Shown: positions 25,976-34,677, counted from the stretch's first letter. The stretch is 64,000 bases of DNA from Lawsonibacter sp. (GCA_022801435.1 JAAWSG010000003.1:30321-94320); one strand, 5' to 3'. Numbers and translations are program-made. The notes: generated by a model from the sequence alone, not told the origin.

Positions 25976-28789
25976 GTGCGACAAAAATTGAAGAAGCTGC
26001 TGGCCTCCGCCTGTGCCCTGGCGCTGGCCCTGTCCACGGTCCCAGCGGCCTGGGCGGCCCCCGCTTTCTCTGACGTAGGGGCGGGCAAGTGGTTCCAGCC
26101 CTATGTGGAAAAGGCGGTGGATGCCGGCCTGATGAACGGGGTGGGCGGGAACCAGTTCGCCCCCAGCGGCAATCTGACTCTGGCTCAGGCGGCGGTGCTG
26201 GCCTATCAGCTCCACAGCCGGGGCAGCGGGGAGGCGCTTCCCCAGGCCTCCGGACCGTGGTATATGCCCTACTACCAGTACTGTCTGGACCACGGCATCC
26301 TGGACAGCGGGACCGTGCCCCAGTCCGCCCTGAGCCGGAACGCCACCCGGTACGAGATGGTGGCGGTTTTGGACCGGGCCCTGCCTGACGGACAGCTGAC
26401 CGCCATCAACGACCTGCCCGACGACTTCATCCCCGACATCGAGGAGAGCGACCCCTACCGGGCGGCGGTCTACAAGTGGTATCGGGCGGGAGCCCTGGCC
26501 GGAGACAGCCAGTTCCGCTTCAACGGCCAGAACAGCATCACCAGGGCGGAGGTGTCGGTCATCCTCTGCCAGCTGAACGGGCTGGTGGAGCGGGCCAAAA
26601 TCGACCCCGCACAGGCCCCTGTGACCGGCCTGACCATGACCATCCCCCAGCCCTCCATCGCCGTGGGCGGGAGTACAGAGGCGGCACTGACCCCCAAGCC
26701 CAGCAGCGCCTCCACCCAGGGGGCGGTGTGGTCCTCCAGCAACACCTCCGTGGCCACCGTCAGCGGCGGAGTGATTACCGGCACGGGCGCGGGCACAGCG
26801 ACCATCACCGCCACCCTCAACGGGGTGTCCGCCACCGGCACGGTGAGCGTCACCATGGACCCCCAGGCGCTCATTGACGAGGTGGTCCGCCTGACCAACG
26901 CCGAGCGGGCCAAGGCGGGCCTGCCCGCCATGGCTGTCCATGACCTGGCCGCTCAGGCCGCCGGAGTGCGGGCCAAGGAGCTGGAGAAGCTGTTTGACCA
27001 CACCCGCCCGGACGGCAGGAGCTGCTTTACCGCCCTGGACGAGCTGAAGATCTCCTACATCACCGCCGGAGAGAACATCGCCACCGCTTTCTCCACCCCC
27101 GCCGCGGTGGTGGAGGGCTGGATGAACTCCCCCGGACACAAGGCCAACATCCTGCACAAGGATTTTAACGCCATCGGGGTGGGCTATGACCAGGGCAACT
27201 GGGTACAGCTCTTCCTCCGGGCCGACACGCCCTCCAAGCCGGTCGCCGGGGTGGCGGTGAGCCTGGGCAAAACCAGCCTGGCGGTGAAGGAGACCACCAC
27301 CGCCTCCGCCGTTGTGACCCCCAGCGACGCAGCCAATCAAACCGTGACCTGGAGCTCCAGCAATCCCGCCGTGGCTGCGGTCAGCCGCACCGGCACAGTG
27401 ACCGCTGTGAAGGCCGGGAGCGCCATCATTACCGCCACCGCCTCCAACGGGGTGAAGGGGAGCCAGACCGTCACCGTCACCGAGCCCACGACAGAGGCCG
27501 CCAGCATCAGCCTGACCGCCTCCAACAGCACACTGTATCTGGACACCAAGATCATGGTCACCGCCAAAATTGAGCCCGCCAAGCTCCCCTTCTCCGACCT
27601 GACCTGGAGCTCCAGCGACACGTCTGTGGTCACCGTGGAGCCCAAGAGCAGCTACTGCGAGGTGGCCGCTGTGGGTCCGGGCACGGCTACCATCACCGCC
27701 ACCGCCTCCAACGGGGTGGAGGGAACCTGCACCGTCACGGTCAAGGACGCCCTTTTGCAGGAGGAATACATTGCGGAGCTGTTCCGGCTGACCAATGAGG
27801 AGCGGGCCAAGGTTGGTCTGCCCCCGCTGGCCACCAACAGCAGCTTGGCCGAGGCGGCGCAGATCCGGGCGGACGAGATGCCCGAGCTCTTTGACCACAC
27901 CCGGCCGGACGGGCGGGATTTCAGCACCGTTCTGAATGAGTGCGGGGTGCGGTATTATATGGCGGGCGAGAATATCGTCTCCAGCGCCTATACCCCGGAG
28001 AACGCCATCAAGATGTGGATGAGTTCCCCCGGACACAAGGCGAATATTCTGCAAAGCGGCTTCACCGGTGTCGGCATCGGCAGGTGCGGCGGGTACTATG
28101 TGCAGGTATTTGTGGCTCAGTCGGGAGGGACAAAGCCGGATGACGAAACCGGTACAGGAACAGGGACCGGGACTGGCACAGGCACTGGGACCGGTACGGG
28201 CACTGGAACCGGTACGGGAACTGGCACAGGCACTGGGGCCGGTACGGGAACAGGAACAGGGACCGGGACTGGCACAGGCACTGGAACCGGTACGGGAACC
28301 GGCACAGGAACAGGGACCGGCACTGGGACCGGCGATACCACCAAGTATCCCTTCCCCCGGTTTGTCTCCGGCAGCGAGGTCCCCGCGGACGGCAGGACCT
28401 ACTCCTACCGGGAGGAGTGGACCGATGGGCAGTATCTGGAGGTAGAGGTGCTCAGCGGGAACCGGGTGCGTCTGGCCGGCTGTGTCAAGCTGGATTCTCT
28501 CTACAACTACGCGATTGTGGATGCTGCCGGCGGAAAACCGGTCAACCGTGGGGAGGCGTCCCTGACCCCGGGTGTGCCCTTTGAAACAATCGCAGAGGTC
28601 GACATGGACATTTTGCGCCGCCTCTACGCGGAGAAACCCAATGCCCGGTCCATCCTGAGCGTGATGCTCTGCCAGAACTACACCCCGGGCAACAGCGGTT
28701 ATGCCGGGTTCGGCTTTATGAATATCAGCAGCATAAACCTGGTGCTGGACAGCGAGAACAACTGCCAGCTGGAGCTTGTATCCAGATAA
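25976..28789 (+). CDS. Secreted SLH / Big2 / CAP-domain surface protein with Thr-Gly linker
   Basis: 937 residues from GTG 25976, 8 bases after GAAAGGA; upstream in-frame ATGs at 25958 and 25967 lack spacing. A signal peptide ends near AWA (residue 27). Then three SLH repeats (about 29-205) for cell-wall attachment, a bacterial Ig-like Big2 domain (about 216-295), a CAP/SCP domain (about 299-417, HTRPDGRSC and [12 protein letters not shown]), two more Big2 domains (about 427-596), a second CAP domain (about 597-716), a Thr-Gly repeat linker (about 724-787), and a 150-residue C-terminal domain I do not recognise. Confidence 0.88.
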   Translation: MRQKLKKLLASACALALALSTVPAAWAAPAFSDVGAGKWFQPYVEKAVDAGLMNGVGGNQFAPSGNLTLAQAAVLAYQLHSRGSGEALPQASGPWYMPYYQYCLDHGILDSGTVPQSALSRNATRYEMVAVLDRALPDGQLTAINDLPDDFIPDIEESDPYRAAVYKWYRAGALAGDSQFRFNGQNSITRAEVSVILCQLNGLVERAKIDPAQAPVTGLTMTIPQPSIAVGGSTEAALTPKPSSASTQGAVWSSSNTSVATVSGGVITGTGAGTATITATLNGVSATGTVSVTMDPQALIDEVVRLTNAERAKAGLPAMAVHDLAAQAAGVRAKELEKLFDHTRPDGRSCFTALDELKISYITAGENIATAFSTPAAVVEGWMNSPGHKANILHKDFNAIGVGYDQGNWVQLFLRADTPSKPVAGVAVSLGKTSLAVKETTTASAVVTPSDAANQTVTWSSSNPAVAAVSRTGTVTAVKAGSAIITATASNGVKGSQTVTVTEPTTEAASISLTASNSTLYLDTKIMVTAKIEPAKLPFSDLTWSSSDTSVVTVEPKSSYCEVAAVGPGTATITATASNGVEGTCTVTVKDALLQEEYIAELFRLTNEERAKVGLPPLATNSSLAEAAQIRADEMPELFDHTRPDGRDFSTVLNECGVRYYMAGENIVSSAYTPENAIKMWMSSPGHKANILQSGFTGVGIGRCGGYYVQVFVAQSGGTKPDDETGTGTGTGTGTGTGTGTGTGTGTGTGTGTGAGTGTGTGTGTGTGTGTGTGTGTGTGTGTGTGDTTKYPFPRFVSGSEVPADGRTYSYREEWTDGQYLEVEVLSGNRVRLAGCVKLDSLYNYAIVDAAGGKPVNRGEASLTPGVPFETIAEVDMDILRRLYAEKPNARSILSVMLCQNYTPGNSGYAGFGFMNISSINLVLDSENNCQLELVSR
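28149..28332 (+). repeat. In-frame Thr-Gly coding repeat
   Basis: About 60 codons alternate Gly and Thr, with one Ala. At DNA level the 6-bp unit GGNACN varies at third positions, but a 32-bp block is repeated exactly at 28157-28188 and 28253-28284, so the tract grew by duplication and could vary in length between strains. Confidence 0.9.
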
Positions 28790-28799
28790 CGCAATCAAA

Positions 28800-28832
28800 A
28801 GAGCGGGCCTTTTCGGAGGTCCGTTCTTTTTT
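28800..28832 (+). terminator. Terminator of the surface-protein gene
   Basis: An 11-bp stem, AGAGCGGGCCT with AGGTCCGTTCT (two G-T pairs), is followed by TTTTTT. Confidence 0.85.
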
Positions 28833-28834
28833 GC

Positions 28835-28863
28835 TTGCCCAACGGGGAAAAGCCTGCTATACT
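28835..28863 (+). promoter_or_regulatory. Promoter of rimI-tsaD
   Basis: TTGCCC and TATACT are separated by 17 bases, 49 bases before the rimI start. Confidence 0.65.
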
Positions 28864-28912
28864 ATACAAAATAAAAGCGAGACGCGGTCAAATCAAGCAA
28901 GGAGGTTTGCGT

Positions 28913-29374
28913 ATGTATTATGAGATCGTCCCCATGGACCGCAGCCACATCTCCCAGATTGCCGCTCTGGAACGGGCCTGCTTCTCCGACCCGTGGAGCG
29001 AGGGCCTGCTGGAGGACGCCCTCTTCGACCCCCAAACCAACTTCATCGTGGCCGAGGACGGGGAGGAGGGGTACGTTCTGGGGTATGCCGGCCTCCACAC
29101 CATCCTGGACGAGGGGTATATTGACAACATCGCTGTCGCGCCCGACGCCCGGCGGCACGGGGTGGCCTCCGCCCTGCTGGACGTGTTCTGCCGCTTCGGA
29201 GCCGCCCATCTGGCCTTCCTCTCCCTGGAGGTCCGGGCCTCCAACGCCCCCGCCATCGGCCTGTATGAGAAGCACGGCTTTCATCCGGCGGGCCTGCGGC
29301 GGGATTACTACCACTCCCCCAAAGAGGACGCCCTGATTATGACCCGGGACTTCAAAGGAGGGGGCGCGTCGTGA
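28913..29374 (+). CDS. rimI: Ribosomal protein S18 alanine N-acetyltransferase
   Basis: 153 residues from ATG 28913 after AAGGAGG. RimI-type GNAT enzymes acetylate protein N-termini, classically ribosomal protein S18. The acetyl-CoA loop lies in IAVAPDARRHGVASALL, and the C-terminal LEVRASNAPAIGLYEKHGF is the RimI signature. The stop overlaps the tsaD start in GTGA. The pairing with tsaD is widespread; tsaB and tsaE are not in this window. Confidence 0.92.
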   Translation: MYYEIVPMDRSHISQIAALERACFSDPWSEGLLEDALFDPQTNFIVAEDGEEGYVLGYAGLHTILDEGYIDNIAVAPDARRHGVASALLDVFCRFGAAHLAFLSLEVRASNAPAIGLYEKHGFHPAGLRRDYYHSPKEDALIMTRDFKGGGAS

Positions 29375-30381
29375 ACATCCTTGCCATCGAATCCTCCTGT
29401 GACGACACCGCCGCCGCCGTGGTGCGGGACGGGCGGGAGGTGCTGTCCGGCTGTGTGTCCTCCCAGATTGAGATGCACGCGGTCTACGGCGGGGTGGTCC
29501 CGGAGATCGCCTCCCGGAAGCATGTGGAGGCCATCTCGTATCTGGCGGACCGGGCGGTCTCGGAGGCCGGACTGACCAAGTCCAGCCTGGACGCCGTGGC
29601 TGTCACCTACGCCCCCGGCCTGATCGGGGCGGTGCTGGTGGGGGTCAACTTCGCCAAGGGGGCGGCGCTGGCCCTGGACCTGCCCCTCATCCCCGTCCAC
29701 CACGTTCGGGGCCACATCGCCGCCAACTACATCACCCACCCATCGCTGGAGCCCCCCTTTGTCTGCCTGTGCGTCTCCGGGGGGACCACCGCCATTGTGG
29801 ATGTGCGCTCCTACACCGAGATGTCCGTCCTGGGGAGCACCCGGGACGACGCCGCCGGGGAGTGCTTTGACAAGGTGGCCCGGGTGCTGGGCATCGGATA
29901 CCCCGGCGGGCCCCCCATGGACCGGCTGGCTCAGGGCGGAGACGGGGACCGGTACACCCTCCCCGTTGCCCATGTGGCGGGGGCGGAGCTGGATATGTCC
30001 TTCTCAGGGCTGAAGACCGCCAGCCTGAACCTGATCCACAACGCCCGGCAGAAGGGGGAGGAATTGGACCTGCCCTCCTTCGCCGCCAGCTTCGGACGGG
30101 CGGTGCGGGACAGCCTGGTTCCACGGGTGATGCAGGCCGCCCGGGAAACGGGATACCAAAAAATCGCCGTGGCCGGAGGGGTGGCCGCCAACAGCGCGAT
30201 CCGGGCAGGGCTCCAGGCCGCCTGCGGGGAGAGCGGGGACGCCCTCTTTCTCCCGGAGCTGAAATACTGCGGGGACAACGCCGCCATGATCGGGTGTCAG
30301 GGGTTTTATGAGTATCAGGCCGGCCGCACCGCGGGCTGGGACCTGAACGCCTGGGCCACCCGGGACATCTCCCTGGGATAA
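29371..30381 (+). CDS. tsaD: tRNA N6-threonylcarbamoyladenosine transferase
   Basis: 336 residues from GTG 29371. TsaD transfers the threonylcarbamoyl group from threonylcarbamoyl-AMP to A37 of ANN-decoding tRNAs, working with TsaB and TsaE. The start ILAIESSCDDTAAAVV, the metal-binding HxxxH in HVRGHIAAN (His 111 and His 115), and CVSGGTTAI are all family hallmarks. Length is standard. It ends near a hairpin shared with the convergent spmB. Confidence 0.97.
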   Translation: MNILAIESSCDDTAAAVVRDGREVLSGCVSSQIEMHAVYGGVVPEIASRKHVEAISYLADRAVSEAGLTKSSLDAVAVTYAPGLIGAVLVGVNFAKGAALALDLPLIPVHHVRGHIAANYITHPSLEPPFVCLCVSGGTTAIVDVRSYTEMSVLGSTRDDAAGECFDKVARVLGIGYPGGPPMDRLAQGGDGDRYTLPVAHVAGAELDMSFSGLKTASLNLIHNARQKGEELDLPSFAASFGRAVRDSLVPRVMQAARETGYQKIAVAGGVAANSAIRAGLQAACGESGDALFLPELKYCGDNAAMIGCQGFYEYQAGRTAGWDLNAWATRDISLG

Positions 30382-30383
30382 CC

Positions 30384-30415
30384 AGATGGGCTCCCTCCTT
30401 GGAGGGGGCCCATCT
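30384..30415. terminator. Hairpin between tsaD and spmB
   Basis: AGATGGGC-CCCTCC pairs with GGAGGG-GCCCATCT around TT, with one mismatch. It can act for both convergent genes, although T-runs are weak on both sides. Confidence 0.6.
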
Positions 30416-30420
30416 TCTGG

Positions 30421-30942
30421 CTACCCGAAGCACAGCCGGACCGCCCAGGAGGCCGCCAGAAAACCGGTGAGGTCGGCGCACAGGGCGGCGGGGATGGCGT
30501 ACCGGGTCTTGGTGACCCCCACCGCGCCGAAGTAGACGGCGATGGTGTAGAAGGTGGTTTCGGTGGAGCCCAGCATCACCGCCGCCGTGCGCCCCAGACG
30601 GGAGTCGGGGCCGTAGGTGGAGATGAGCTCCGCCCCCACCCCCAGGGCGGCGGAGCCGCTCACCGGCCGGACCAGCATCAGGGGGAGCAGCTCCGGGTCC
30701 AGTCCCAGCCCCTCCAGCACCGGAGTCAGCGCCCCGGCCATCAGCTCCAGCGCCCCCGAGGCCCGGAGCATATACACCGCCGTCATCAGCCCCACCAGCG
30801 CGGGGAAGATGCGCACCAGGGTCTCCAGCCCCGACCCCGCCCCCTGGACCAAAGCGGCGTACACATCCACCTTCCGCCCCACCCCGTACAGCGAGACGGC
30901 GCAGATGGTCAGCGGGACCAGCATGGTGAAAAGCAGGTCCAT
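30421..30942 (-). CDS. spmB: Spore maturation protein B
   Basis: 173 residues. The start at 30942 (MDLLFTMLVPLTI) is 7 bases after GGAGGG. SpmB, with SpmA, is needed for full dehydration of the spore core. It has the nucleoside-recognition (gate) domain: LVRIFPALVGLMTAVYMLRASG, then RPVSGSAALGVGAEL and LGSTETTFYTIAVYFG. It starts two bases after the spmA stop, so the two genes form an operon. Presence implies a spore-forming host. Confidence 0.93.
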   Translation of the reverse strand: MDLLFTMLVPLTICAVSLYGVGRKVDVYAALVQGAGSGLETLVRIFPALVGLMTAVYMLRASGALELMAGALTPVLEGLGLDPELLPLMLVRPVSGSAALGVGAELISTYGPDSRLGRTAAVMLGSTETTFYTIAVYFGAVGVTKTRYAIPAALCADLTGFLAASWAVRLCFG

Positions 30943-30944
30943 CC

Positions 30945-31517
30945 TCAGTCCCTCCACACCCGGGCGAACAGCCGGCAGGCCAGAATCCCCACCCCCACCG
31001 ACAGCGCCGAGGCCAGCCAGACCGCGGGCAGGATGTCAAAGGGGGCCGCGCTCCCCGCCGCCGCCCGGACGGTGGCCACCGTGGTGGGGATGAGCTGGAG
31101 GGAGGCGGTATTGCACACCACCAGCATACACAGGCTGTCAGAGGCCACCCCCGGGCTGTGCCGCACCAGCCGCCTTGCCGCGTCCAGCCCCAGCGGAGTG
31201 GCCGCGTTGCCCAGCCCCAGCAGGTTGGCGGAGACGTTGGCCGAGATGCTGTCCATGGCGGCCCGGTCCCCGGCGGCCTGGGGGAACAGCCGGCGCAGCA
31301 CCGGGGCCAGCAGCCGGGAGAGCTGATCTGACAGCCCCGACCGGCGCATGACCTCCATCACCCCCGTCCACAGACACAGCATCCCCGCGATGGAGATGGC
31401 CAGCTCCACCGCCGCGCCCGCCCCCTCCACCGCCGCGGCTGCCACCTCCGGCCCCCTGCCCACGGCCAGTCCGCACAGAATGGACAGCGCTACCATCCCG
31501 GTCCAAATCACGCTCAT
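30945..31517 (-). CDS. spmA: Spore maturation protein A
   Basis: 190 residues from ATG 31517, which aligns the start MSVIWTG with the start of Bacillus SpmA; a TTG at 31523 has better spacing to GGAAGGGGGA and could be used instead. It is a membrane protein of the nucleoside-recognition domain type, with the conserved ISANVSANLLGLGNAATPLGLDAARRL and NTASLQLIPTTVATVRAAAG. It acts with SpmB in spore core dehydration. It is divergent from abrB. Confidence 0.93.
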   Translation of the reverse strand: MSVIWTGMVALSILCGLAVGRGPEVAAAAVEGAGAAVELAISIAGMLCLWTGVMEVMRRSGLSDQLSRLLAPVLRRLFPQAAGDRAAMDSISANVSANLLGLGNAATPLGLDAARRLVRHSPGVASDSLCMLVVCNTASLQLIPTTVATVRAAAGSAAPFDILPAVWLASALSVGVGILACRLFARVWRD

Positions 31518-31672
31518 TGTCAAGATGGATTCCCCCTTCCAATCCATCTCTATGGGCCGGGCGGAGGGTTCATGAATGGGGGACGACTGGAAATTTACAA
31601 AAAAATCCAGCTGTTTCCCCTGTTTCTGCAAAATTTCTACATTTTTTCTCCCTTTTTTCCCGACAGAAACAG

Positions 31673-31701
31673 TTGACATCGGTTTTTTTTGTCGGTACAA
31701 T
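31673..31701 (+). promoter_or_regulatory. Promoter of abrB
   Basis: Consensus TTGACA and TACAAT with a 17-base spacer containing a run of eight T. The start codon is 75 bases downstream. Confidence 0.85.
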
Positions 31702-31776
31702 AGAGGGGAAAAATGTATGCGCTGAAGATTTCCGCGCCGCCCGCTGCTGTATGAAAGAAAAAAGGAGGCAACACGT

Positions 31777-32028
31777 ATGAAATCCACTGGTATCGTTCGC
31801 AAGGTGGACGAGCTGGGCCGAATCGTACTTCCCATCGAATTGCGCCGCACCCTGGATATTGAAGAAAAAGACGCTTTGGAAATCTACATGGACGGCCCTT
31901 CTATCGTGCTGAGGAAGTTTCAGCCCGCCTGTATTTTCTGCGACAACGAAAAGGACATCATTGAATTCCGAGGCAAAAATATCTGTCCCAGATGTCTGGA
32001 GGATATGAACAAGCTCATCCGGCGCTGA
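31777..32028 (+). CDS. abrB: AbrB family transition-state regulator
   Basis: 83 residues. The N-terminal half is an AbrB swapped-hairpin DNA-binding domain: STGIVRKVDELGRIVLPIELRRTLDI. The C-terminal half has two CxxC pairs (CIFC and CPRC) around EFRGKNI, the zinc-ribbon-like tail common in clostridial AbrB proteins. It probably controls transition to stationary phase or sporulation genes. It is a single gene with a consensus promoter, divergent from spmA and upstream of the structured RNA region. Confidence 0.92.
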   Translation: MKSTGIVRKVDELGRIVLPIELRRTLDIEEKDALEIYMDGPSIVLRKFQPACIFCDNEKDIIEFRGKNICPRCLEDMNKLIRR

Positions 32029-32171
32029 CCCCTCCCGTTCCAACCGCGCCACCCGGCCTTCCAAGCAGAGGGCCGGGATTTTTTCTGCGCTCCAGAGACG
32101 GACAGCCGTCCTCCTGTCAAAAACGCCAAAAACAGAGGAGCGGATTTGTCTGAAAAAACGAACAAAAAAGC

Positions 32172-32201
32172 TTGACATCAACCCGGCTGGTATGGTATAT
32201 T
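32172..32201 (+). promoter_or_regulatory. Promoter of the structured RNA region
   Basis: Consensus TTGACA and TATATT are separated by 18 bases. Transcription would start near 32208. The 140 bases between abrB and this promoter contain a GC-rich stretch that may end abrB transcripts. Confidence 0.75.
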
Positions 32202-32537
32202 ATGACCAGAAAGAGGTGAGTCCCATGTACTAGGGAGTGCCCCAGCACCTGAAGCCGGACCGCAGGGTCGAGAATAAACAAAACCGAAACCAGAGGGAAG
32301 AAAGGCAGCCATTTGCGTGACCAAGCAAAACGCCGGTGACACCTGACCGGACGGGCGGCATTCAGGACAGCGCGGAGCGGCGGAACCATAAGACAGCAAA
32401 CGTGCAGGAGCGGCCAATGTGCCTCACGTATGAGGAATGCAGCTGTAAGAACGGCTGAAAGGGATGGTCCAGGCGGTGTGCGGAGCGGGTCAGAGGGGAC
32501 GCGGCAAGGCGTATCCAATAGAAACGGAGGTAGCCAT

Positions 32538-32570
32538 ATGATGTTAGATAATAAGAGCGAACAGAAGTGA
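32538..32570 (+). CDS. Possible leader peptide ending in UGA inside a terminator
   Basis: A ten-codon ORF, MMLDNKSEQK, has GGAGG 7 bases upstream. Its stop is TGA followed by C, inside the 5' arm of the terminator at 32563-32580. A ribosome waiting at this UGA would cover the arm and block the terminator. prfB, encoding the factor that reads UGA, is the next gene. The role is an inference; the ORF could be chance. Confidence 0.4.
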   Translation: MMLDNKSEQK

Positions 32571-32622
32571 CCCTTGACTGCAGCGGATTACAAAACGGGC
32601 AGTCAAGGGTCACTTCTTTTTT
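32563..32622 (+). terminator. Strong terminator before prfB, candidate attenuator
   Basis: A perfect 18-bp stem, AGAAGTGACCCTTGACTG with its complement at 32600-32617, has a 19-base loop and ends in TTTTTT. It is the strongest hairpin seen in the window. Confidence 0.92.
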
Positions 32623-32659
32623 GCTTTTATGCACAGTGGCGGCTTTCGTGTAATTCCCC

Positions 32660-32688
32660 TTTACAATTTGCGCCTGGTCATATATAAT
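32660..32688 (+). promoter_or_regulatory. Promoter of prfB
   Basis: TTTACA and TATAAT are separated by 17 bases, after the strong terminator and 34 bases before the prfB start. Part of prfB transcription is therefore probably independent of the upstream RNA. Confidence 0.75.
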
Positions 32689-32722
32689 ATCGGGGAATCA
32701 CAAAGAAAGCGTGGGAAGTAGG

Positions 32723-33844
32723 ATGCTTCAGTTTGATGAATACAAGGTAAAGCTGAACAACTTGGCCCCGGAGCTGGAACAGCTGGCCCGGGCGCTGGAC
32801 CTGGAGGGGGCGCTGCGGGAGCTGGATATGCTCCAGGCGGAGTCTGCGGCGGACGGCTTCTGGGACGACCTGGCCAAGGCTCAGCGGGTGCAGCAGCGGA
32901 TCAAGGTCCTTCAGAACAAGGTGGACGGACAGAACAAGCGGCAGGGCCAGTGGGACGACCTGATGGCCCTGTGCGAGATGGGCAACGAGTTTGAGGACAG
33001 CTCCCTCCTCCCCGAGCTGGAGGAGGGGTATCTCCGGCTGGAGGGGGAGATGGAGACCGCCCGGCTGGAGACCCTGCTCACCGGCGAGTACGACAGCTGC
33101 AACGTCATCCTGACCATCCACGCCGGCGCGGGGGGGACGGAGGCCCAGGACTGGTCCCAGATGCTCTACCGGATGTACACCCGCTGGAGCGAGCGCCACG
33201 GCTTCGCCTGCCGGGTGATGGACTACCAGGAGTGCGACGAGGCGGGCATCAAGTCGGCCACCATCATGATCGAGGGGGAGAACGCCTACGGCTACCTGAG
33301 AGGGGAGCACGGCGTCCACCGGCTGGTACGGGTCTCCCCCTTCGACGCCAACGCCCGGCGGCAGACCTCCTTCGCCTCTGTGGAGGTCATGCCCGACCTG
33401 CCCGAGGACGTGGAGGTGGAAATTCGCCCCGAGGACATCGAGATGCAGGTCTACCGGGCCTCCGGCGCGGGGGGACAGCACGTCAATAAGACCTCCTCCG
33501 CCGTGCGCCTCATCCACAAGCCGACCGGGGTGGTGGTGGCCAGCCAGCAGGAGCGCTCCCAGTTCCAGAACAAGGACAACTGTATGAAAATGCTCCGGGC
33601 CAAGCTGGTGGAGCTCCAGATGCAGGAGAAGGCGGAAAAAATCTCCGACCTCAAGGGCGTCCAGCTGAAGATCGAGTGGGGCAGCCAGATCCGCTCCTAC
33701 GTCTTCATGCCCTACCAGATGGTCAAGGATAACCGCACCGCCTTCGAGACCAGCAACATCAACGCGGTCATGGACGGGGACCTGGACGGCTTCGTCAACG
33801 CCTACCTCACCGCCGAGGCCACCGGCAACTGGGCCGGAAAGTAA
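32723..33844 (+). CDS. prfB: Peptide chain release factor 2 without frameshift site
   Basis: 373 residues from ATG 32723; a GTG at 32711 is a less likely start. RF2 ends translation at UGA and UAA. The peptidyl-hydrolysis motif GAGGQHVN is near residue 249, and FWDD near residue 50 and the class-I domain 2 segment are normal. Most bacterial prfB genes have an in-frame UGA near codon 25, passed by a +1 frameshift (CUU UGA C). Here the same place reads CTG GAC (32795-32800), so the gene is one open frame and lacks that autoregulation. Confidence 0.95.
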   Translation: MLQFDEYKVKLNNLAPELEQLARALDLEGALRELDMLQAESAADGFWDDLAKAQRVQQRIKVLQNKVDGQNKRQGQWDDLMALCEMGNEFEDSSLLPELEEGYLRLEGEMETARLETLLTGEYDSCNVILTIHAGAGGTEAQDWSQMLYRMYTRWSERHGFACRVMDYQECDEAGIKSATIMIEGENAYGYLRGEHGVHRLVRVSPFDANARRQTSFASVEVMPDLPEDVEVEIRPEDIEMQVYRASGAGGQHVNKTSSAVRLIHKPTGVVVASQQERSQFQNKDNCMKMLRAKLVELQMQEKAEKISDLKGVQLKIEWGSQIRSYVFMPYQMVKDNRTAFETSNINAVMDGDLDGFVNAYLTAEATGNWAGK

Positions 33845-33877
33845 TCCTCCCCCGTCCGCCGGACCGGCAAATCGATC

Positions 33878-33918
33878 ACTGCCTCCCTCCGCATTAGCGG
33901 AAGGAGGCAGTTTTTTTG
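33878..33918 (+). terminator. Terminator of prfB
   Basis: ACTGCCTCC-TCCGC pairs with GGA-AGGAGGCAGT and is followed by TTTTTTT. Confidence 0.92.
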
Positions 33919-33930
33919 CGCTCCGGAGGG

Positions 33931-34671
33931 TCACGCCAGGAGCTTCACCAGATACAAAAGCAGCATGTGCAGGGGGTAGAACATATAGGAGCCGTACTGG
34001 AGCAGCCGTCCGCCCCGGCCCTTCTCCCCGCCGTAGAGCCAGATGGGGACCAGCGCCAGCACCGCGAAGCCCTGGGTCTGGAGCTCAAACACCCGGCCAA
34101 AGAGCTCCACCGGGACGTAGAGCCCCCGGAAGAAGACCATATTCATCAGCGCCAGGCACACCGCCTGGCCCAGCCAGGCCAGGGGGAAGCCGCGGAACAG
34201 GTAAAATACTACCACCGTCAAAACGCCCATTCCGCCGTAGTCCACCATGCCGACACTTCCCGCCAGCCACGCCGCCAGCACACCCAGCAACCCCAGGGCC
34301 CAGCCTCCCGCGGTCCGCCGCTGCCTGGCCCGCTCCAGCCCCCGGAGGGCCAGCAGACCCAGCAGGAGGGTGAACATCACGTTCTGGTGGAAGGGGTAAA
34401 GGACCGAGCTGGCGTACATCAGGTCAAAGGGGACCTCCGACACCAGCGCGAACACCAGCAGCCGCAGCGCGTAGCGCCGGAAATCAGAGGTGTGCCGGAA
34501 GCCCTCCGCGAGCTGGAAGGCGAAGATGGGAAAGGCCAGCCGCCCCACGTAGTTCATCCATTGGCTCCCGGGGATCACCATGGCCCACAGGTGGTCCAGC
34601 AGCATAGCGCCCAGTGCGATCCACCTCAGCTGGGCGGCGGTGAGGGAAAAGACGCGTTTTCTTGTGTGCAC
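33931..34671 (-). CDS. TraX family membrane protein
   Basis: 246 residues with about seven hydrophobic helices. It begins with the TraX pattern: LTAAQLRWIALGAMLLDHLWAM, then YVGRLAFPIFAFQLAEGFRHT and a SEVPFDLMY segment. TraX acetylates F-pilin in plasmid systems, but many chromosomal relatives in Firmicutes have no pilus link and probably act as small-molecule or envelope acyltransferases. It starts 6 bases after the amidohydrolase gene's stop, so the two are co-transcribed. Confidence 0.88.
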   Translation of the reverse strand: MHTRKRVFSLTAAQLRWIALGAMLLDHLWAMVIPGSQWMNYVGRLAFPIFAFQLAEGFRHTSDFRRYALRLLVFALVSEVPFDLMYASSVLYPFHQNVMFTLLLGLLALRGLERARQRRTAGGWALGLLGVLAAWLAGSVGMVDYGGMGVLTVVVFYLFRGFPLAWLGQAVCLALMNMVFFRGLYVPVELFGRVFELQTQGFAVLALVPIWLYGGEKGRGGRLLQYGSYMFYPLHMLLLYLVKLLA

Positions 34672-34677
34672 TGTGGG

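Larger units (their letters stand above)
32208..32622 (+). ncRNA. Candidate structured RNA of about 415 nt
   Basis: There is a promoter at the start, a strong terminator at the end, and no conserved reading frame over most of it. Hairpins can be drawn at 32221-32236, 32237-32248, 32258-32269, 32312-32329 and 32333-32350. A long arm has TTCAG 32361-32365 paired with CTGAA 32455-32459, enclosing ACAGC/GCTGT (32393-32397 with 32442-32446), a TGCA/TGCA pair, and a CCTCA-CGTA-TGAGG cap (32422-32435). A two-codon ORF, ATG TAC TAG, lies at 32225. It does not match RNase P, tmRNA, SRP or 6S RNA motifs that I know. It may be a free RNA or a long leader of prfB. Confidence 0.55.

Noticed and set aside
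28149-28332. Repeat tract as a CRISPR array
   Set aside because: The units are 6-bp coding repeats without spacers, and no cas genes are present.
28117-28344. A reverse-strand Pro-Val repeat frame
   Set aside because: It is the complement of the Thr-Gly repeat linker of the surface protein and has no start signal.
32208-32622. Structured region as rnpB, tmRNA or SRP RNA
   Set aside because: The known conserved blocks of these RNAs (for example GAGGAAAGTC of RNase P) are missing.
31570-32634. Several reverse-strand open frames across abrB and the RNA region
   Set aside because: They lack ribosome sites and family features, and run against the consensus promoters and terminators that point to the plus strand.
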